Of a DNA stretch of 64,000 bases, positions 36,875-49,319 are shown one piece after another. The DNA comes from Strigamia acuminata. Lineage: Eukaryota; Arthropoda; Chilopoda; Geophilomorpha; Linotaeniidae. How positions within the stretch are numbered: position 1 is the stretch's first letter; each line of letters starts with the position of its first letter. Below the pieces are notes generated by a model. The model saw only the letters and a program-made list of their open reading frames with translations. It was not told where the DNA came from and did no database searches. Made by a program: the position numbers and the translations under genes. The stretch is taken from positions 30,406,427 to 30,470,426 of the forward strand of contig OX442315.1 in NCBI GenBank assembly GCA_949358305.1, read 5' to 3'.

Positions 36875-36978
36875 CTTGCAGCCCACTGGTCTTGAGTAGG
36901 TGTAAGAGACCGGAACGCACCTGGCACACGCACGGCCATCTGCAGTTCGATGCAAGCAAAGAGACGGGATTCGCGCAT
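36875..36978 (-). CDS. outermost alternative first exon 1A of the multi-promoter gene
   Basis: ATG after an in-frame TGA, 34 codons plus two bases, to the strong donor GCAAG|GTAAGT. The peptide begins MRESRLFACIELQMAVRVPG and ends QDQWAA, with a Ser codon at the junction. Less AT-rich than the flanks. It is the most distal first exon found, so the gene spans at least 30 kb from here to exon 2. The start lies 424 bp from the putative plus-strand gene, suggesting a shared bidirectional promoter. Confidence 0.55.
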
Positions 36979-37401
36979 GCGGCCTCACGAGGACGTTGAA
37001 TAAAGAGAAGCAACAAGTAGCAAGAAATTGGATTTTGGATTCAGTTTCACGTGTGTGTGACGTCAAACATCCTTGTTTTGATGGCATGTACTTGAAATGT
37101 GGTGCTTGAGAACTTGATTTTTATCTTTATCTTTATTTTTGAAAACATTTTTCTTTTTTTCGCTTTTCAAGTTTTCAACTCCAAAATTTTTTTTTATTTT
37201 TTATTTTTTTTATTTTATTTTTATTTTTCAAGTTTGTTGGAATTGGATTTTTGGATGATGAGTTTTCGAAGAATTTTATGTCGCTTTGAGTTGTCTTTGT
37301 TTGCCAGTAATTAAAATAGGTTATGGCAGTTGTAGTTAATGGATGACCTCCGAGGCAGACGACCATTAAGAAAGGGATGATTGGCGGAGAGCGTTCAATG
37401 A
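36979..37401. promoter_or_regulatory. putative bidirectional promoter region
   Basis: 423 bp between the exon 1A ATG (minus) and the plus-strand ATG at 37402. Holds T-rich tracts; no TATA box recognised in either direction. Role inferred from position only. Confidence 0.25.
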
Positions 37402-37585
37402 ATGGTGAATGGCGCCATTAAGTTTTCCTTCAAAGATTATAGACCCTTTTTTTCCCACGTGCTCAAGAGCGAGTTGAAGTTGAAAGAGTATAAAGCCGGA
37501 AGTTTATTGGAATTATATTTCCTGTTTAAATATAGGGTTACGAAAATCTGTTTTGAAACTCCACTCGATTGGGAAAAATGTGAAG
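37402..37585 (+). CDS. exon 1 of a putative small gene, unknown product
   Basis: ATG, 61 codons and one base, ending at the donor TGAAG|GTAAAT. The peptide begins MVNGAIKFSFKDYRPFFSHV and is mixed charged/aromatic, ending DWEKCE. The phase (1) matches a well-bounded exon 0.9 kb downstream, which in turn fits a third, terminal exon. Together they give 114 residues without signal peptide, membrane segment or recognised domain. It could instead be a non-coding transcript; the coding claim rests only on three consistent exon phases and a poly(A) signal. Confidence 0.35.
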
Positions 37586-38480
37586 GTAAATAAATACACG
37601 TGTTATTCAATCATTTTGTATCGGTTGGTTGCTTCGTGGTTTATATTGGATTACATACACAAATATCTAACGTGATAATAATATGATTGAATCGATATTG
37701 GACTCATTTGTACAGCGCGTTGTTGCTGCACACAGTTTTATTTACATTGTGGTGAGTCTGCTCTAAAGGGAAGTCTTAGTAAATTAAATCAATTTTATAT
37801 ACATTTTAATAATTGTAATTATTACAAATCGACGTGAAAATATAATTCGGCAGGATGCAAATGAAAAAGAAAAATGTATTTTTTATTTTTTTAAATAATT
37901 AAAACATAATTTAGATGTAAAATGTGCGCGCATAAATCACATTTGATTATTTTCTCTGCTATTTTGATTTAATTATTTGGCCGTGTAGCGTAGAATGAAC
38001 AATATGTGCTTTTTATGATGTAAGTTAAGATGTCAGTAATGATGACGTGCAATGTTATGCAAAGTGCAAGTGATGCACCTGTTGGAGCTAGTTATATCCT
38101 ATTAGAGCAGGGGTCGCGAATGCCAACGTTAAGGTATGGTTTTTGTTGGTTTATTTATTAATGGAATAGATTAGATTTTATTTCTTTCAAACTCTTAAAG
38201 GGGATGTTTACTTGGCTTTCAAAATAAGAGAATTAGAAGCATTCGCAAGACGAACTACTATGACAGCATTTACCAAGAATGTTTTCATTAATCAAGAACG
38301 AAAGTTTGGGGTTCGAAGGAGATCAGATTGCCCGCCCTAGATTCAATAGAATGGTATATTTTGCCTTGAATTTGATTGCAATATGGCTAAGCCAATGTTA
38401 TTGAGCGATTTCTTTCTTTACTCATTGCTTTTGTTGTTTAAAAATAATACTTAGAGTTTGAAAAATTTTCTATATTTTAG

Positions 38481-38575
38481 GATGTATAGCAGGTCATGTG
38501 ATTATATCTAAATCAATAACAGAAGAATTCAGTGTGATATCAGGAACCCCACAGGAGGTGCACGGAGACAGAACT
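38481..38575 (+). CDS. exon 2 of the putative small gene
   Basis: 95 nt between an acceptor (TATATTTTAG) and a strong donor (AGAACT|GTAAGT). Only one frame is open: two bases completing a Gly codon, then 31 codons beginning CIAGHVIISKSITEEFSVIS and ending HGDRT in phase 0. The other two frames stop within ten codons. The open frame is the one required by exon 1. Confidence 0.4.
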
Positions 38576-38759
38576 GTAAGTACATGTTTTAAAGTATCTT
38601 TTTAACAATTGTGAATGTGCTTTTTGTATAATAATAAATACCGGTGGATGTTTATTTCCCATTGGAAAATTATGACATAAACAAAACTATACTTGACGAT
38701 TTGCTAGGTTTAAAGTGTTAAACAGATATCGTGCGATTAGTATTGATTTTTATGGTATT

Positions 38760-40246
38760 TTTAGTGAAGGCTACATACAGTTAAGTCAAAGTCAAATTTT
38801 ATTCCATCATTATAAAATAAAGTTTACTAGGACGATATAATTTCTCCCAAAAAATTCAAATCCACCCTATAAACAATAGAACAATACAATAAATATAAAA
38901 CAACTAGCGAGTCCAAAGGCATAAAATAAAGAATTTAATATTATAGGATCCAATTCCACACAGTTAGATAAATATTTCCGCGACATTAAGTATACACAAT
39001 AAACCCGAAAGAAAGAAATCAAAAGAAGCAAATCAAATCAAATCAATTTTGCACGAATTATTATTTACACTATAACATACATGGTGCTGCTCGTTACAAT
39101 TTAATGTACAGCCATGGATAAAAAACTTCCCTTGGTTACAGTGGTTTTATATTACTGCAGGGAAGTTTTTTTTGTCCACGGGTGTACTGTATTGTAACAA
39201 ATTTATAGCAAGTGACAAACTATTTTCAGTTGACGATGAGTTTTTTATGTCAGGCCAAATATATTATTTCTTGGATCTTGCTCAATGTCCACGCCATGTT
39301 GAAAATTAGGATTGATTCAGTAATACCAAGAGGATGATTTTTTTATGTTTGTCATTTAAAAATTGATCATAGTGTGAAGAATTTATAGGAGCGTGCTGTT
39401 TTTTGGCCAATGGTGAGTGACGAATTGCTAATAGCACGACTTTTTGTCAACGAGTTACCTGATTTCACGCAGGTAATTATTGTGACAAAGTGGCACTCTA
39501 CAACTAGGCCATTAAAACATCAAGAGTCGTAGTTCGATCTTTAAGGTAAACAAGAAAACTGGGATAATTCAACACATTTTATGTATTCATGGCTTCAAGG
39601 GATTTAATATCAGAGAATAATTGTGAGTTGTAGTACGTATGATGGGAAAATATCATGGTCGCCTAACCTAACCTCTACTTAGGGCCCGGTGTCTTCAAGC
39701 CAAATACATACACTAGGAGAAATAATAGGTGTAAAAGGTGTAAAAGCATCGAATAAACCGTTTTGAACATGAGAAACTGGGTGTAAAATGGCAGGTTTAC
39801 ATCTTTTGGTAAGAAATGTTGTTTATTTACACCTCGTAGCACAAGCTATCCAAAAGATTAATTAATACATTCAAATTGAATTGAATGTATTTTTATACAC
39901 ATCCAAAATGTGATTGCCTTTGGACTATTTACACTACGACTTCCGCATACAAAGTATTAATAGACATTATCGTAATATTAAATAAGTAAGAAGCAGTGTG
40001 CGCTCGAGAAACCTGACACTTTTGAAAATGTAACTACTCTGTGATTAATTTCAAAATTTCTTTTGAAACTAAAACAATTGTACAGAGTTTGAAATGCCAT
40101 TTTTGTATCTGGAAAATTATTTTACTCGAATGCGTTCCTCGTGAGCCAGACACCCGAAGATTTTAATATGCTTATTTCGTAGCCACCATTTTGACTATAG
40201 AGTAGTCATTGTTGGGTAAACAATGTCTTAACCTACACCATTTCAG
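38760..40246. other. intron of the putative small gene, with a MITE
   Basis: No coding content recognised. Contains the hairpin element at 39093-39199 and a recurring AGGTGTAAA motif near 39.73 kb. Confidence 0.35.
39093..39199. mobile_element. hairpin MITE, Tc1/mariner-like ends
   Basis: Long imperfect inverted repeats: GTTACAAT, then TACAGCC/TACACCC, then GTGGACAAAAA-type and AACTTCCCT words, read inward from both sides, leaving about 15 nt of loop. Flanked by TA/TG steps. Non-coding. Confidence 0.6.
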
Positions 40247-40312
40247 TGGGCATGGAGCAATGGACGGCGCATCATCAATGCTTTGGTGGAGCAAAGGAAT
40301 GCATCTGAGTGA
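40247..40312 (+). CDS. terminal exon 3 of the putative small gene
   Basis: The acceptor CACCATTTCAG is followed by 21 codons in phase 0 (WAWSNGRRIINALVEQRNAS, then E) and TGA. It fits the phase-0 end of exon 2. An AATAAA lies 59 bp after the stop. Confidence 0.35.
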   Translation, partial: WAWSNGRRIINALVEQRNASE

Positions 40313-40370
40313 TATATTTTTTCAGACATAAAAATGACATTTCTATCTCCGTACAATGGTTTTAGTTTCA

Positions 40371-40376
40371 AATAAA
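40371..40376 (+). terminator. poly(A) signal AATAAA
   Basis: AATAAA 59 bp after the stop of the putative small gene. Confidence 0.35.
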
Positions 40377-40379
40377 AGT

Positions 40380-43300
40380 GTTAATTATAGTTACAAAGTA
40401 ATTACATTTTCAAAAGAAAAAAGGTGGCTTCAAATAAATCATCAGTCAAGAAACCTTTTTTCATTTAAGTGACCTCCAAAATGGTCTCTAAAATGATTTT
40501 TTAATCGCATGAAAAGGTCATTTTCGGGGCAATAAATTCAAAATATTTGTGGTTCTAAACATAAACAAAAACCACAAAAATCTAGACAATTGTTCTGATT
40601 TTAAAAATGTAAGAAATTTAAGACCCCATAAAAAAGACAGGAGGGCGTAGGTTGACAGTCGTTAGTTACGACGACTGTCAACCTAATGCTGCATCCCCAT
40701 AAATTTTCTGTCAGAAAAAAAAATCAGTGACGTGTGGACCAACATTTTTTAGCTGCTGCATTTAGGTTTGGCTTCTTCGTGCAATGGTGAGGTTTTTTGC
40801 TCACAGATGGCGTAATCAGTACACAAATTATCTTGGTGTAACTAACGAGTGTTTGTCAACAGATTTGTCTTCAAAAATAAATGTTAATTACTTTTATGGT
40901 AATTTAAATGTTTTTGTTATTCATTCAATGTGTAGAATACATATCAGTACAATCAGCTTGTGCTTCTGCTGTTGTTTCAAATTTGACTTCTTTTTGTTTG
41001 GGGAGTGGGTTATTTTCGTATTGTTTTATTTGGGTTTTTGTATAATGTGCACTTTGTTATGAATGGTGATGAGTTGTGTTTTGTGCAGGTTTGTGATAGC
41101 TGATAGTGAGCTTTGTGATGAATTTTGATGTGAGAAAGTTTGATGTTGGGTGTTACGGAAACAGCCAACGTATTTTGTTTTCTGGGTTATGGGTTTTGCA
41201 GGGCTAACTTACGTCTGTCAATAAACTACACATGACTTATTGGATGTACCGTACCTAGTGTATTTAGACTTGTCTGTTTAAACAATAAACATCTGAGCAA
41301 GTGTGTAGTTTTTAGTGCTCCTATTGTATGTATGCATGAAATCATGTGTGATAACTGATGTGGAAAATTTGCTTATCCAAGATGGTCAACAAAAGAACTG
41401 GGGCACATTTGAGATGGCATGTGTATGTATTAGGTTAAATCATTTAGGGAAGGTTTAAATTTATGCTTGCATTAGTGTCACGAGTGTGTGTTGAGTATAC
41501 TATAACAAAAAATACACACAAATTTTTTTTGCCAGTTGGACTGCATAGTGATAGAAAGACAATTATGTGTGTGTGTATATTAAGGTACATATATAAACTC
41601 GGCTACAGCATTGGAGGCAACCCATAAAGAACATTGTACTGTGTAGTCATTTTGTCACTGCTGCTATTTTGTTTAAGAAAATAGCAATCTACCGGTACTT
41701 GTATTTCATCCTATAAAACTTTAATGAATTAGTTCTTGAAGTTGCATTGTCACAACTTTTCTAATATTTTGTCACGGAGGTTTTTGTGAATAGTAGGATT
41801 ATAATCTCACTTTTTTTTTATCATATTTTGCTCAAAATAAAGCTGATTAAACATGTTTTCAATGTATATGTTCAGATATTTGTTAAACTTTAAAACTTTT
41901 ACTTCGAGTCCACTTGATGAACATGAAATACTGACAAAATCAGAGTATTCTAATATTTCGATTTGGCATTGTACTTGGCTCATTATTCATCCATCGTTAG
42001 TAATTGCCATTTTCCCCAGTTTTCATTTAAATGTAAGTGCCAGTAATAAATGGCTAGCCGCCATTTTAGTGGGGTATTACTAAAACCCGCGCAAAGACAA
42101 ACGGTTTAGTATTGTTACATTTTATAACCTAGTGTCTCTCTCCTCTCCGTCACAAGTGTTCTTTGCAAATAATTTTTTCTTGGGAATGATTGGAAGTTCA
42201 ATTTGCTTGACGCTTTAGCCATCTGGCGACTGATGCTCAAATTTTCTGTACATTTCCCATTTTAGATTATTTTTAGGTGTCTTTTTCCCATCTTTTCCAC
42301 CCCACATTAAATAAATAAATATAAAATAATAAATGCGTTGAATTTTGATAAGTCATGTACATCATAAATCATAGGTATTTTTAGATATAAACATGCGGTA
42401 ACTGCACATTTTATAAATCATAGCATTTTGTAAAATGCCAAATGCCAAAACCAATCACACAAAACAACAAGTGTTAATTCTACAAGGTAAACATAAAATA
42501 TTGTTGACTCGAAGTCATGTAATACTGTGTATGGTGTGAGAAATGCAACTCCTTTCCACGGTTATCTTGAGATGGGTTGAGTGGGACACTTCAGTGTCGT
42601 CATTTGATGCCATTGTTTTATTTTAGCTGGGCATTTCAAGGCCGCCGATGCACAAGGAAATGTAAGCTAACGGAACTAAACCATTTTTAAAAATAAACTG
42701 CATGTGCAACCAACATGTCTGCCTTTAAGAGCATCCAGGAGGATGATTGGAAGAGCAGGAAACTAATTAGTATCGGAAATGGGTTCTGGAAGAGTTAAAG
42801 CAGTTACAATTTGTTCGGTATTAAATATGTTAAATTGGTCGGGGTTTCTCATTAATTTTAAAGGTGTTAAGCAAAGGGTTGAAGTGAGGCCAAAAGACTT
42901 GAACACGATCCAAAAGTACGAGCGCTGTCTTAATCTTTGTTTTAAGAAAATATGAAGTATGATGTGACGTGAATTTATTTTTTTAAACTTGGAAAAGAAT
43001 TTGTCAATTTAAAGTTTCGGCAGTTTATGGGCATTTCGTTTTAAAAAATGGCGTATGACAGCTCCAGTTACTGGTATTTCAGAGCATTCTTGCTGATTAA
43101 AATTCCCATAGACTGTTGTAAATTACAGTAATTGACAGTTTTTTTTTGTTAGGGTGGATTATTTGTGTCTATTCCGGAGGATTGTAAACATTGTTTCATT
43201 TTCTTGAGTCATTGAGTGTATATATCAGCACGATGAGTCATTAAAAATGAATTAATGGTATATTAACACAAAATAGATAGTCATTCTAATGCATGTGTTT

Positions 43301-46300
43301 GATATAAATCTGTAAATAGAATGGATATTAAATAGGGAATTTAAAATTGAGTTGAATTTTTAAATCTGAATGTTAAAAGGTGTGAGAAAAAAAGTAACCT
43401 AATTATATTTAAGAAAAAGAAAAGTCAGATTGATACTTAAAATAGAATGGTAAAATTGTGAAATTTTTTTTTACTGATTTAATGGGAAGGGTATTTGTTG
43501 TAAAGACCAAAAATGGAGCTATATAGGATAGGCTGGGGACTATAAACAACTTTTTAATATTAGTATATAACTTAACGACAAACTGTCACGGGATAAGACA
43601 AAAATACAACAATCTCAGTTGAAGATAAGTAATGCGCAAGGAAATCCAAATTTGTCCGGTAAAAGAATACTGGAAAAAAGTGCGGCTAAGTTGACAAGTA
43701 CAAATCGAACTTTACACAGTAAGACTTGAGAATAATCAAGAGACAGAAATGGGCGCTTATTTTTTGTCTTGTTGGTGCCTTAACCACAACAACATAGCAA
43801 AACAAAGACGAAATTGGAAGGAAAAAAACTAGTAGAACAACAGATGACATTAAAACCAAGGAAACGTCTAAAAATACAAGAAGGATGAAGTCCTAAGAAG
43901 ATATTAAAAGGGTCTTAACTACGGCTCGAAATGTCACGAGGCAGTAGTAAATTTTTAATAGGTTTGCGCGGTTTTGAGAATGGATAATATTTCAGCCCAT
44001 AATTTTGAATTTGACGAGTCGGTGAGCAAATTGGCGGGAAAATTCGAGACGTGGTTATAATTATTGTCGGGAATGTTTGGAACGAAAGTGAGTTTGAAGA
44101 TTAAAGAGATTGGAGGAGCCAGATGGGCTGTTGAATTGGAGATAGTCCATTTTTATATATTTTATCAAAGGTATTTTGCGACTGGCATTAGGCTTTATCG
44201 CTTTAGTTTGTGCTGAGCATGTGCATTCGTCTTCTTTGAGGTTTTCAGACCGGTGAATTGCAGAGATTAGACGTATTTTAATAAGTCACAGATTGGCGAT
44301 TTTGAAGTTGTGTGCTGAGTTTTTTGATTGCTACTTTCAAGTGTTTTATTTTCGGGTAGATTTGAATGGTGGACATTTTCAATGGTTCTGAAGTGATTTA
44401 CAATTTAAACTTGCGTAGATTAATTATGCTGGAAGATCAATCTGGCAGAATTTCATCTTTTTTTTTCTTTGTTTTGCGATGTTTTAATTTGCCATCAGGT
44501 GATTGATCGAAACCAGCTTGAACTATGCTTGAACCAAGGCCAGCGACGGCTCGAGTCTATTTCAAACTCAACCGAAATTACCAACAAAACAAAAGAGAGA
44601 GAGAAAATTAAATAACATTTTAAAAAAAAAAATACAAAAAAAAATACATAAAGCTCTTTTGTTGGTGTTTATAAATCGGGTCTTGCACCATGGTGATAAC
44701 CCACATATTTCATTTAGTGTTTACATAACTAAAAGTCTGTTGTTATATATACTGTGAAGAAAAAAAAATTGAAACAGGAAATGTGGTACGAGTTTGCTGA
44801 ACTTTTATGAGCATAATATCCGTTAAATTAATTAAAATAAACGATAAGATAATATGTGTGCAAGTTTTGCACGTTTCAAAAACATATTTTCGTGTTGCTT
44901 TTGTCTTTGCAGGACAAAATCCGAAGGTGCTACAGTAATGCCGGTCTTTTCTTGGTTGTCTACTCACGTGTGAGTCTCGTGACTTTCTAAGAACGATTCG
45001 AAAAAGGATGTTGTGGTTGCGATTTGGCCGTGTGATTCAGAGTTGTGAGGTGTGTTCGCTCATAATAATTCCTCAAATGTTTTTCGCGTGTCAGTGCATT
45101 GTAGTCATGTTATTCGTAATTCCGCACTTATTACAACAGATGTTTTTAAATCCTTTATGTTTACAAGTGAAAACATGAAACTAATGGCATGGTTAGCATG
45201 GTTATCTTGTTACAGAAGAATTCAAGAATGTGTGTGATTAATCGGTGGTACTGATGCATAATTGAGGTATTATAAATACAGGGTAAGGAATATGTCAGTC
45301 AGTTTGGGCATTTTTATCCTCTTTATAAGCAAATATAAACATGGTTAAAGGTGATCCATGTGTGTGCCACATGTCAGTAGTGTGTGTAAGATGTGCAGAG
45401 TGAAAAGTGCGGTCATATTTTTGCAGGAAATGTATAAATAATATTTGCTTGTGATTTGATTGAGTCTAACCAAGCTGTTGTAGTGATTAGTACGCTGTTT
45501 AAGTAGGAAATAAAGTGTAATATTTTTTTTAATAAATAATTTATGATGGCATTAAGGCAACAAAATACTCTCAGCTTTTTTTTTTACAAGGAAATTGGTC
45601 ATTTTTGGTTTTTTTTCACTGAGAAAACAATCATACAATGAAGAATGAAGCTGAAAACATCAGTTGCGGTTCTGCTATTACCGCTACAGTGCGTTTTGTG
45701 GTCTTGAAAAAAATTTAGGAGTCACACGTTTAGATTTTAAAAAAAAGTAGATGGTATTTGAAATTTTATTTTTAGCTTCATTGATGGATATTATACGGGA
45801 AAAAAAGATATTTTAGGTACACAAGATGAAAAAGATGAATTTTAAATTAATTTTTATTATGAAATGTGGTTTATTTACATTAAAGCATAAAAATGTCCAC
45901 CTTGTTCTACAAAAACAAAATCTTAAAATTGAAATAAGACAAAAAGATAGAAAAAGAAGTTAAATACATGCATTTTATCACAGTCTTATTATTATAAACT
46001 TTACGATTGGAAAGAGAAATTAATAGGAAATCATAAGAGTTATCAACACGTTATATCCTACCAAACCGAGGAAAATAAATTCCGAAAAAAACCTCTCAAT
46101 ATTTACACCGAATTTAACACACTGAACTGAATAGATGATAAACGCTAAACATTGTGGTATACTGGTATACATTTGAGCAACCCCTCTTCTTAAAATAGGC
46201 ACATGAGGGAGAAAAGGAGAAAACTTTACCACCCTATAGATATATTTAAATCAAGTCCTCACCACTCATTTCCAATATTCAAATGAAAGTTAAATAGAGA

Positions 46301-46440
46301 ACACTACACGTGACATCTCGAGGTTTACATAAAATAATAAAACACGTAAATATTTTATTTTTTGTCCACGCAGTTTAAATTTCAATATGATGTCATGACA
46401 TAATAGGCAATAAGTAATACAACTTCTTAGTAAAATAGAG
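40380..46440. other. intergenic stretch, no gene supported
   Basis: AT-rich. It holds a 15-bp-arm hairpin at 40648-40685 and an isolated 35-nt acceptor/donor-bounded segment at 42627-42661 on the plus strand. Open frames (for example 40784-41062 plus) are hydrophobic or low in information and were not accepted. Confidence 0.4.
40648..40685. repeat. 15-bp-arm perfect hairpin
   Basis: TAGGTTGACAGTCGT at 40648-40662 and its exact inverse at 40671-40685, with the 8-nt loop TAGTTACG. Function unknown. Confidence 0.85.
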
Positions 46441-46582
46441 GGGAAATTTATTTTTAACTGGGGATGACCCTAAAGAGTAAAAACAATCTTGGAAAACTGC
46501 CATTTTGTTTTTTGACGTCACCCTATCATCTGTTCTTAGGCGAATGTCCTTGTTTCACATCGAAACAAACATATTGATACAA

Positions 46583-46588
46583 TTTATT
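46583..46588 (-). terminator. poly(A) signal of the 46.9-kb innexin gene
   Basis: TTTATT on the plus strand (AATAAA on minus), about 300 bp beyond the stop codon. A second one lies near 46448. Confidence 0.3.
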
Positions 46589-46883
46589 GCAATGTATTAA
46601 CGAAATATAATGAAAAGATCAATAAAAAAAACACGCAGAAACTCATTTTACAGTTTTTAGTGTAAATTTACACTGAAATCAGTAATCACACGCACTGGTT
46701 TATATCTCCATCACTTAGGCCTTCCACGTGATTTTTATGCCATTTAATACCGGTGCCGTAGGTCATAAATCCTATTGGTAAGGTACCAATCTCGATATCC
46801 TTACCCGAAACGGTGGCCATCGATTCTTGCTGTACCGGAAGTCCTCTACTTCGACTTCTTCTGGCCACCGTTGACCCCTCTTG

Positions 46884-47978
46884 TCATACGGACGGTTCTT
46901 TCGACATCTGACTCAATCTCGCGGTCAAGTCCAATATGACATCTCTGAACACAATATTGTCCACGTTCTGGCCTAACAAATACAGCAAGAACCAATCGCC
47001 CATTCGCGATTTCTCCAACAGCAGTTTCAACTGTTTTTTCGGGATGAGTCGGAAGCGGACCGCGATAAACAAAACTCTCAATCGGGGCACCGTAAACACC
47101 ACAAGCCGCATGAGTAAAACAAACGCAGTGAGGAGACCTAGAATGATGAACCAAAACCACAAAAAGATGTAGATCTTTTCGTTGACGACGTTGAGCGGCA
47201 AAACACACAACGCGTCGTGTTTCTCGATCTCCGTCGAAGGTCCGCCTTTGTGGAAGTGGCATTTGGTCATCCGCGGGAAGATGAAGATCATCGGATCGAT
47301 TCGCTCCTCCTGATCGGCCTCCATAAACTCGATCACCTTGATTCCGTACGTGAGAAACTCCCCGTCGAAAAAGCGATCCATGAGGAAAATCTGACCAATC
47401 ACATTGATCAAACTGAGTCCCTCGCAGAGGAAATACCTCATGGCCCAGAAATCGTGGTTGCGCAAATTACTCCACAGGTAATCGGCGAGTAGTTTTTTCT
47501 GCTGTTTCTTCTCCGTCTCCGTGCAAATGGCCATTTGGAGATCCATGGTCAAGGCCGGGATTTTGCCTCCTTCCCAGTTCTTCCACAACCAACGTGGGAT
47601 GTAGAAGAGCACGGCTTGGAAGAACAACATGAAGCAAACCCATTGGTAGTATTTCTGCACTCGCCAATCGGCTTTATTGGAACTTTTGTCAACTCCCGGG
47701 AATGGAATGTGCTCTCCTACTTTCTTTTTCGGGTCGTAAGCACTTAGAACGGTGTACGTCGAATGAATCCAACAGTACGTGTTGATCACAGCTTCGGTCA
47801 CGTCCTTACTGTGCGTGCACTCTATGGGGTTGCCCACGTATTGTTTCGTGGTGACTATCACACTGAACGCGATCAGGATCATCACTGTCACATTGTAATG
47901 AAGTCGGAATATCGCTCCGTCCGTGTGGATCCGGCTCACTTTGAGTAAGTTTTTCAAACCTCGAAAAATGTCCAACAT
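46884..47978 (-). CDS. innexin, Inx1/ogre-like, intronless coding region
   Basis: Gap-junction channel subunit of the innexin family, 364 aa. The start is the ATG giving [10 protein letters not shown]; a longer frame begins only at a TTG. Membrane segments at about 29-43, 113-130, 183-201 and 268-292. Extracellular-loop cysteines C54/C69 and C240/C258; the YYQWV signature at 110-114; C-terminal [22 protein letters not shown] and an ICTETEKK-type loop resemble Drosophila Ogre as I recall it. It is aligned residue for residue through the cysteines with the next gene (51.5 kb), suggesting tandem duplication. Coding is uninterrupted; a CGCAG just upstream of the ATG could be the acceptor of a 5' UTR intron. 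Family certain; subtype likely. Confidence 0.95.
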   Translation of the reverse strand: MLDIFRGLKNLLKVSRIHTDGAIFRLHYNVTVMILIAFSVIVTTKQYVGNPIECTHSKDVTEAVINTYCWIHSTYTVLSAYDPKKKVGEHIPFPGVDKSSNKADWRVQKYYQWVCFMLFFQAVLFYIPRWLWKNWEGGKIPALTMDLQMAICTETEKKQQKKLLADYLWSNLRNHDFWAMRYFLCEGLSLINVIGQIFLMDRFFDGEFLTYGIKVIEFMEADQEERIDPMIFIFPRMTKCHFHKGGPSTEIEKHDALCVLPLNVVNEKIYIFLWFWFIILGLLTAFVLLMRLVVFTVPRLRVLFIAVRFRLIPKKQLKLLLEKSRMGDWFLLYLLGQNVDNIVFRDVILDLTARLSQMSKEPSV

Positions 47979-48170
47979 ATTCAACGAAGACTGCGCACGG
48001 AAATGTAAATACTATACATCAATGGCGATGTTTTTCGGTCTTGGCCGGCTGCTTTTAGCTGACGTTCATTGATGGTCTGTTTTGCTCTTTTCCAAGTGTG
48101 CTCGACTCGGAGCATCGGCTCGCTCAAACGTTGTTTCGTCTGTTCCTGCGGTGTGGCCTGGGAGGGAATG

Positions 48171-48181
48171 CGGTATAAATA
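48171..48181. promoter_or_regulatory. TATA-like element upstream of the 46.9-kb innexin gene
   Basis: GTATAAATAG on plus, TATTTATA read on minus, about 200 bp upstream of the ATG. As the core promoter of the minus-strand gene it would place the 5' end near 48140. On the plus strand it is a better TATA box, followed by a GGTGAGT donor-like site, so a divergent transcript is also possible. Confidence 0.35.
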
Positions 48182-49319
48182 GATGAGCAGGAGGGTAGAT
48201 CGGGTCGGTGAGTGGATGCGCGTGCTGCACAATTTAAGCACACGCCTTTTCTCTTTTTCTTTTCTTGTTTTCCTTTTTTTTTTTGTTTCTAACTGTTTTA
48301 TTATTAGATTCTGAGGGAGGTGGGCGAAAATGGCCATGTTGGAGTTTGGACGGAGAGGAAAGTGTTGTTGTGGGTTGGGATGAAAGGGAAAAGGTGAAGA
48401 GTAATTTGGAGGTGTTAATTTTAGATGAAAGGAGATTTGGGAATAGAGTCTGTCTATTTTTTGCGTGGGGGACGGAAGGAAAGAATGAGGTGGATTCCTG
48501 GTTTTCTAAAGAAAGATGCAAGTTTTTCAAACTGGTCAAGTGTAAAAAGTTAACGTTTAGCAGCAGATGTTAAAAACAACATTCGGGGCACATGTTGATA
48601 AGTATTTATTTGTGTAATGATTGCATTATTTTATGGGTTAGTCATTGAAGCGAAAGTGGAGGAAACTGCTAAATTGAACTTGAAAAGTACATTAACTGGA
48701 TACAAAAAGTGGCGTTTTGTGCGTAAAACAGCTGAAAGCACAAACTTGGTGGATTTGGAGTTGTCGGTCGTAATGGGTTTGTAAGTAAACAATAAAACAA
48801 ACGATCTTAAAAAATGACGAGCGTATTTTTGGACGTAGTTAGGCTTTCGTCTTGGCCGCTGGACAAATCCGAAGAATTTAACGTTTTACGCACTTTTTGC
48901 AGTTGGAATAATAAATTAGTTGGAAAAATTGACCAGTTTGAAAATTGACCTTTGGAAAAATGAGGCCATTGTTACGATCACAATGGTTGCCCAACCATTG
49001 CAAAATAACTTACAACATTGTTAATTTGTAGTTTTCTTATTGGGAGCGGAGCCAAACTGCGTTATGTGATAATTTTTCAATGGTCTATTCGCAGCCTTAA
49101 GAATTACGTCTACATAACAGGTTGTCCATGTTTGAATTGATACGTTGACAAAACCGAAACAAAACAACTTGAAAATAAAATCCTGTTGCGTTTGTCGCTA
49201 TTTTCCTTTTGGTATTGTGCGAAATGGACTCGGAGTTGTTCAAAATATTACATTAGCATAGAATATATGTTTCAAGTTTTGTGACACCGGGTCGAAAATC
49301 AGATTCGAGTTGCTTGTAT

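Noticed and set aside
41215-41235. Minus-strand MCSLLTD before a GTAAGT donor
   Set aside because: Phase 0 and only seven codons; no support.
48265-48573. Plus-strand frame with a hydrophobic start
   Set aside because: Starts at TTG in a T-rich tract, so the signal-peptide look is a composition effect.
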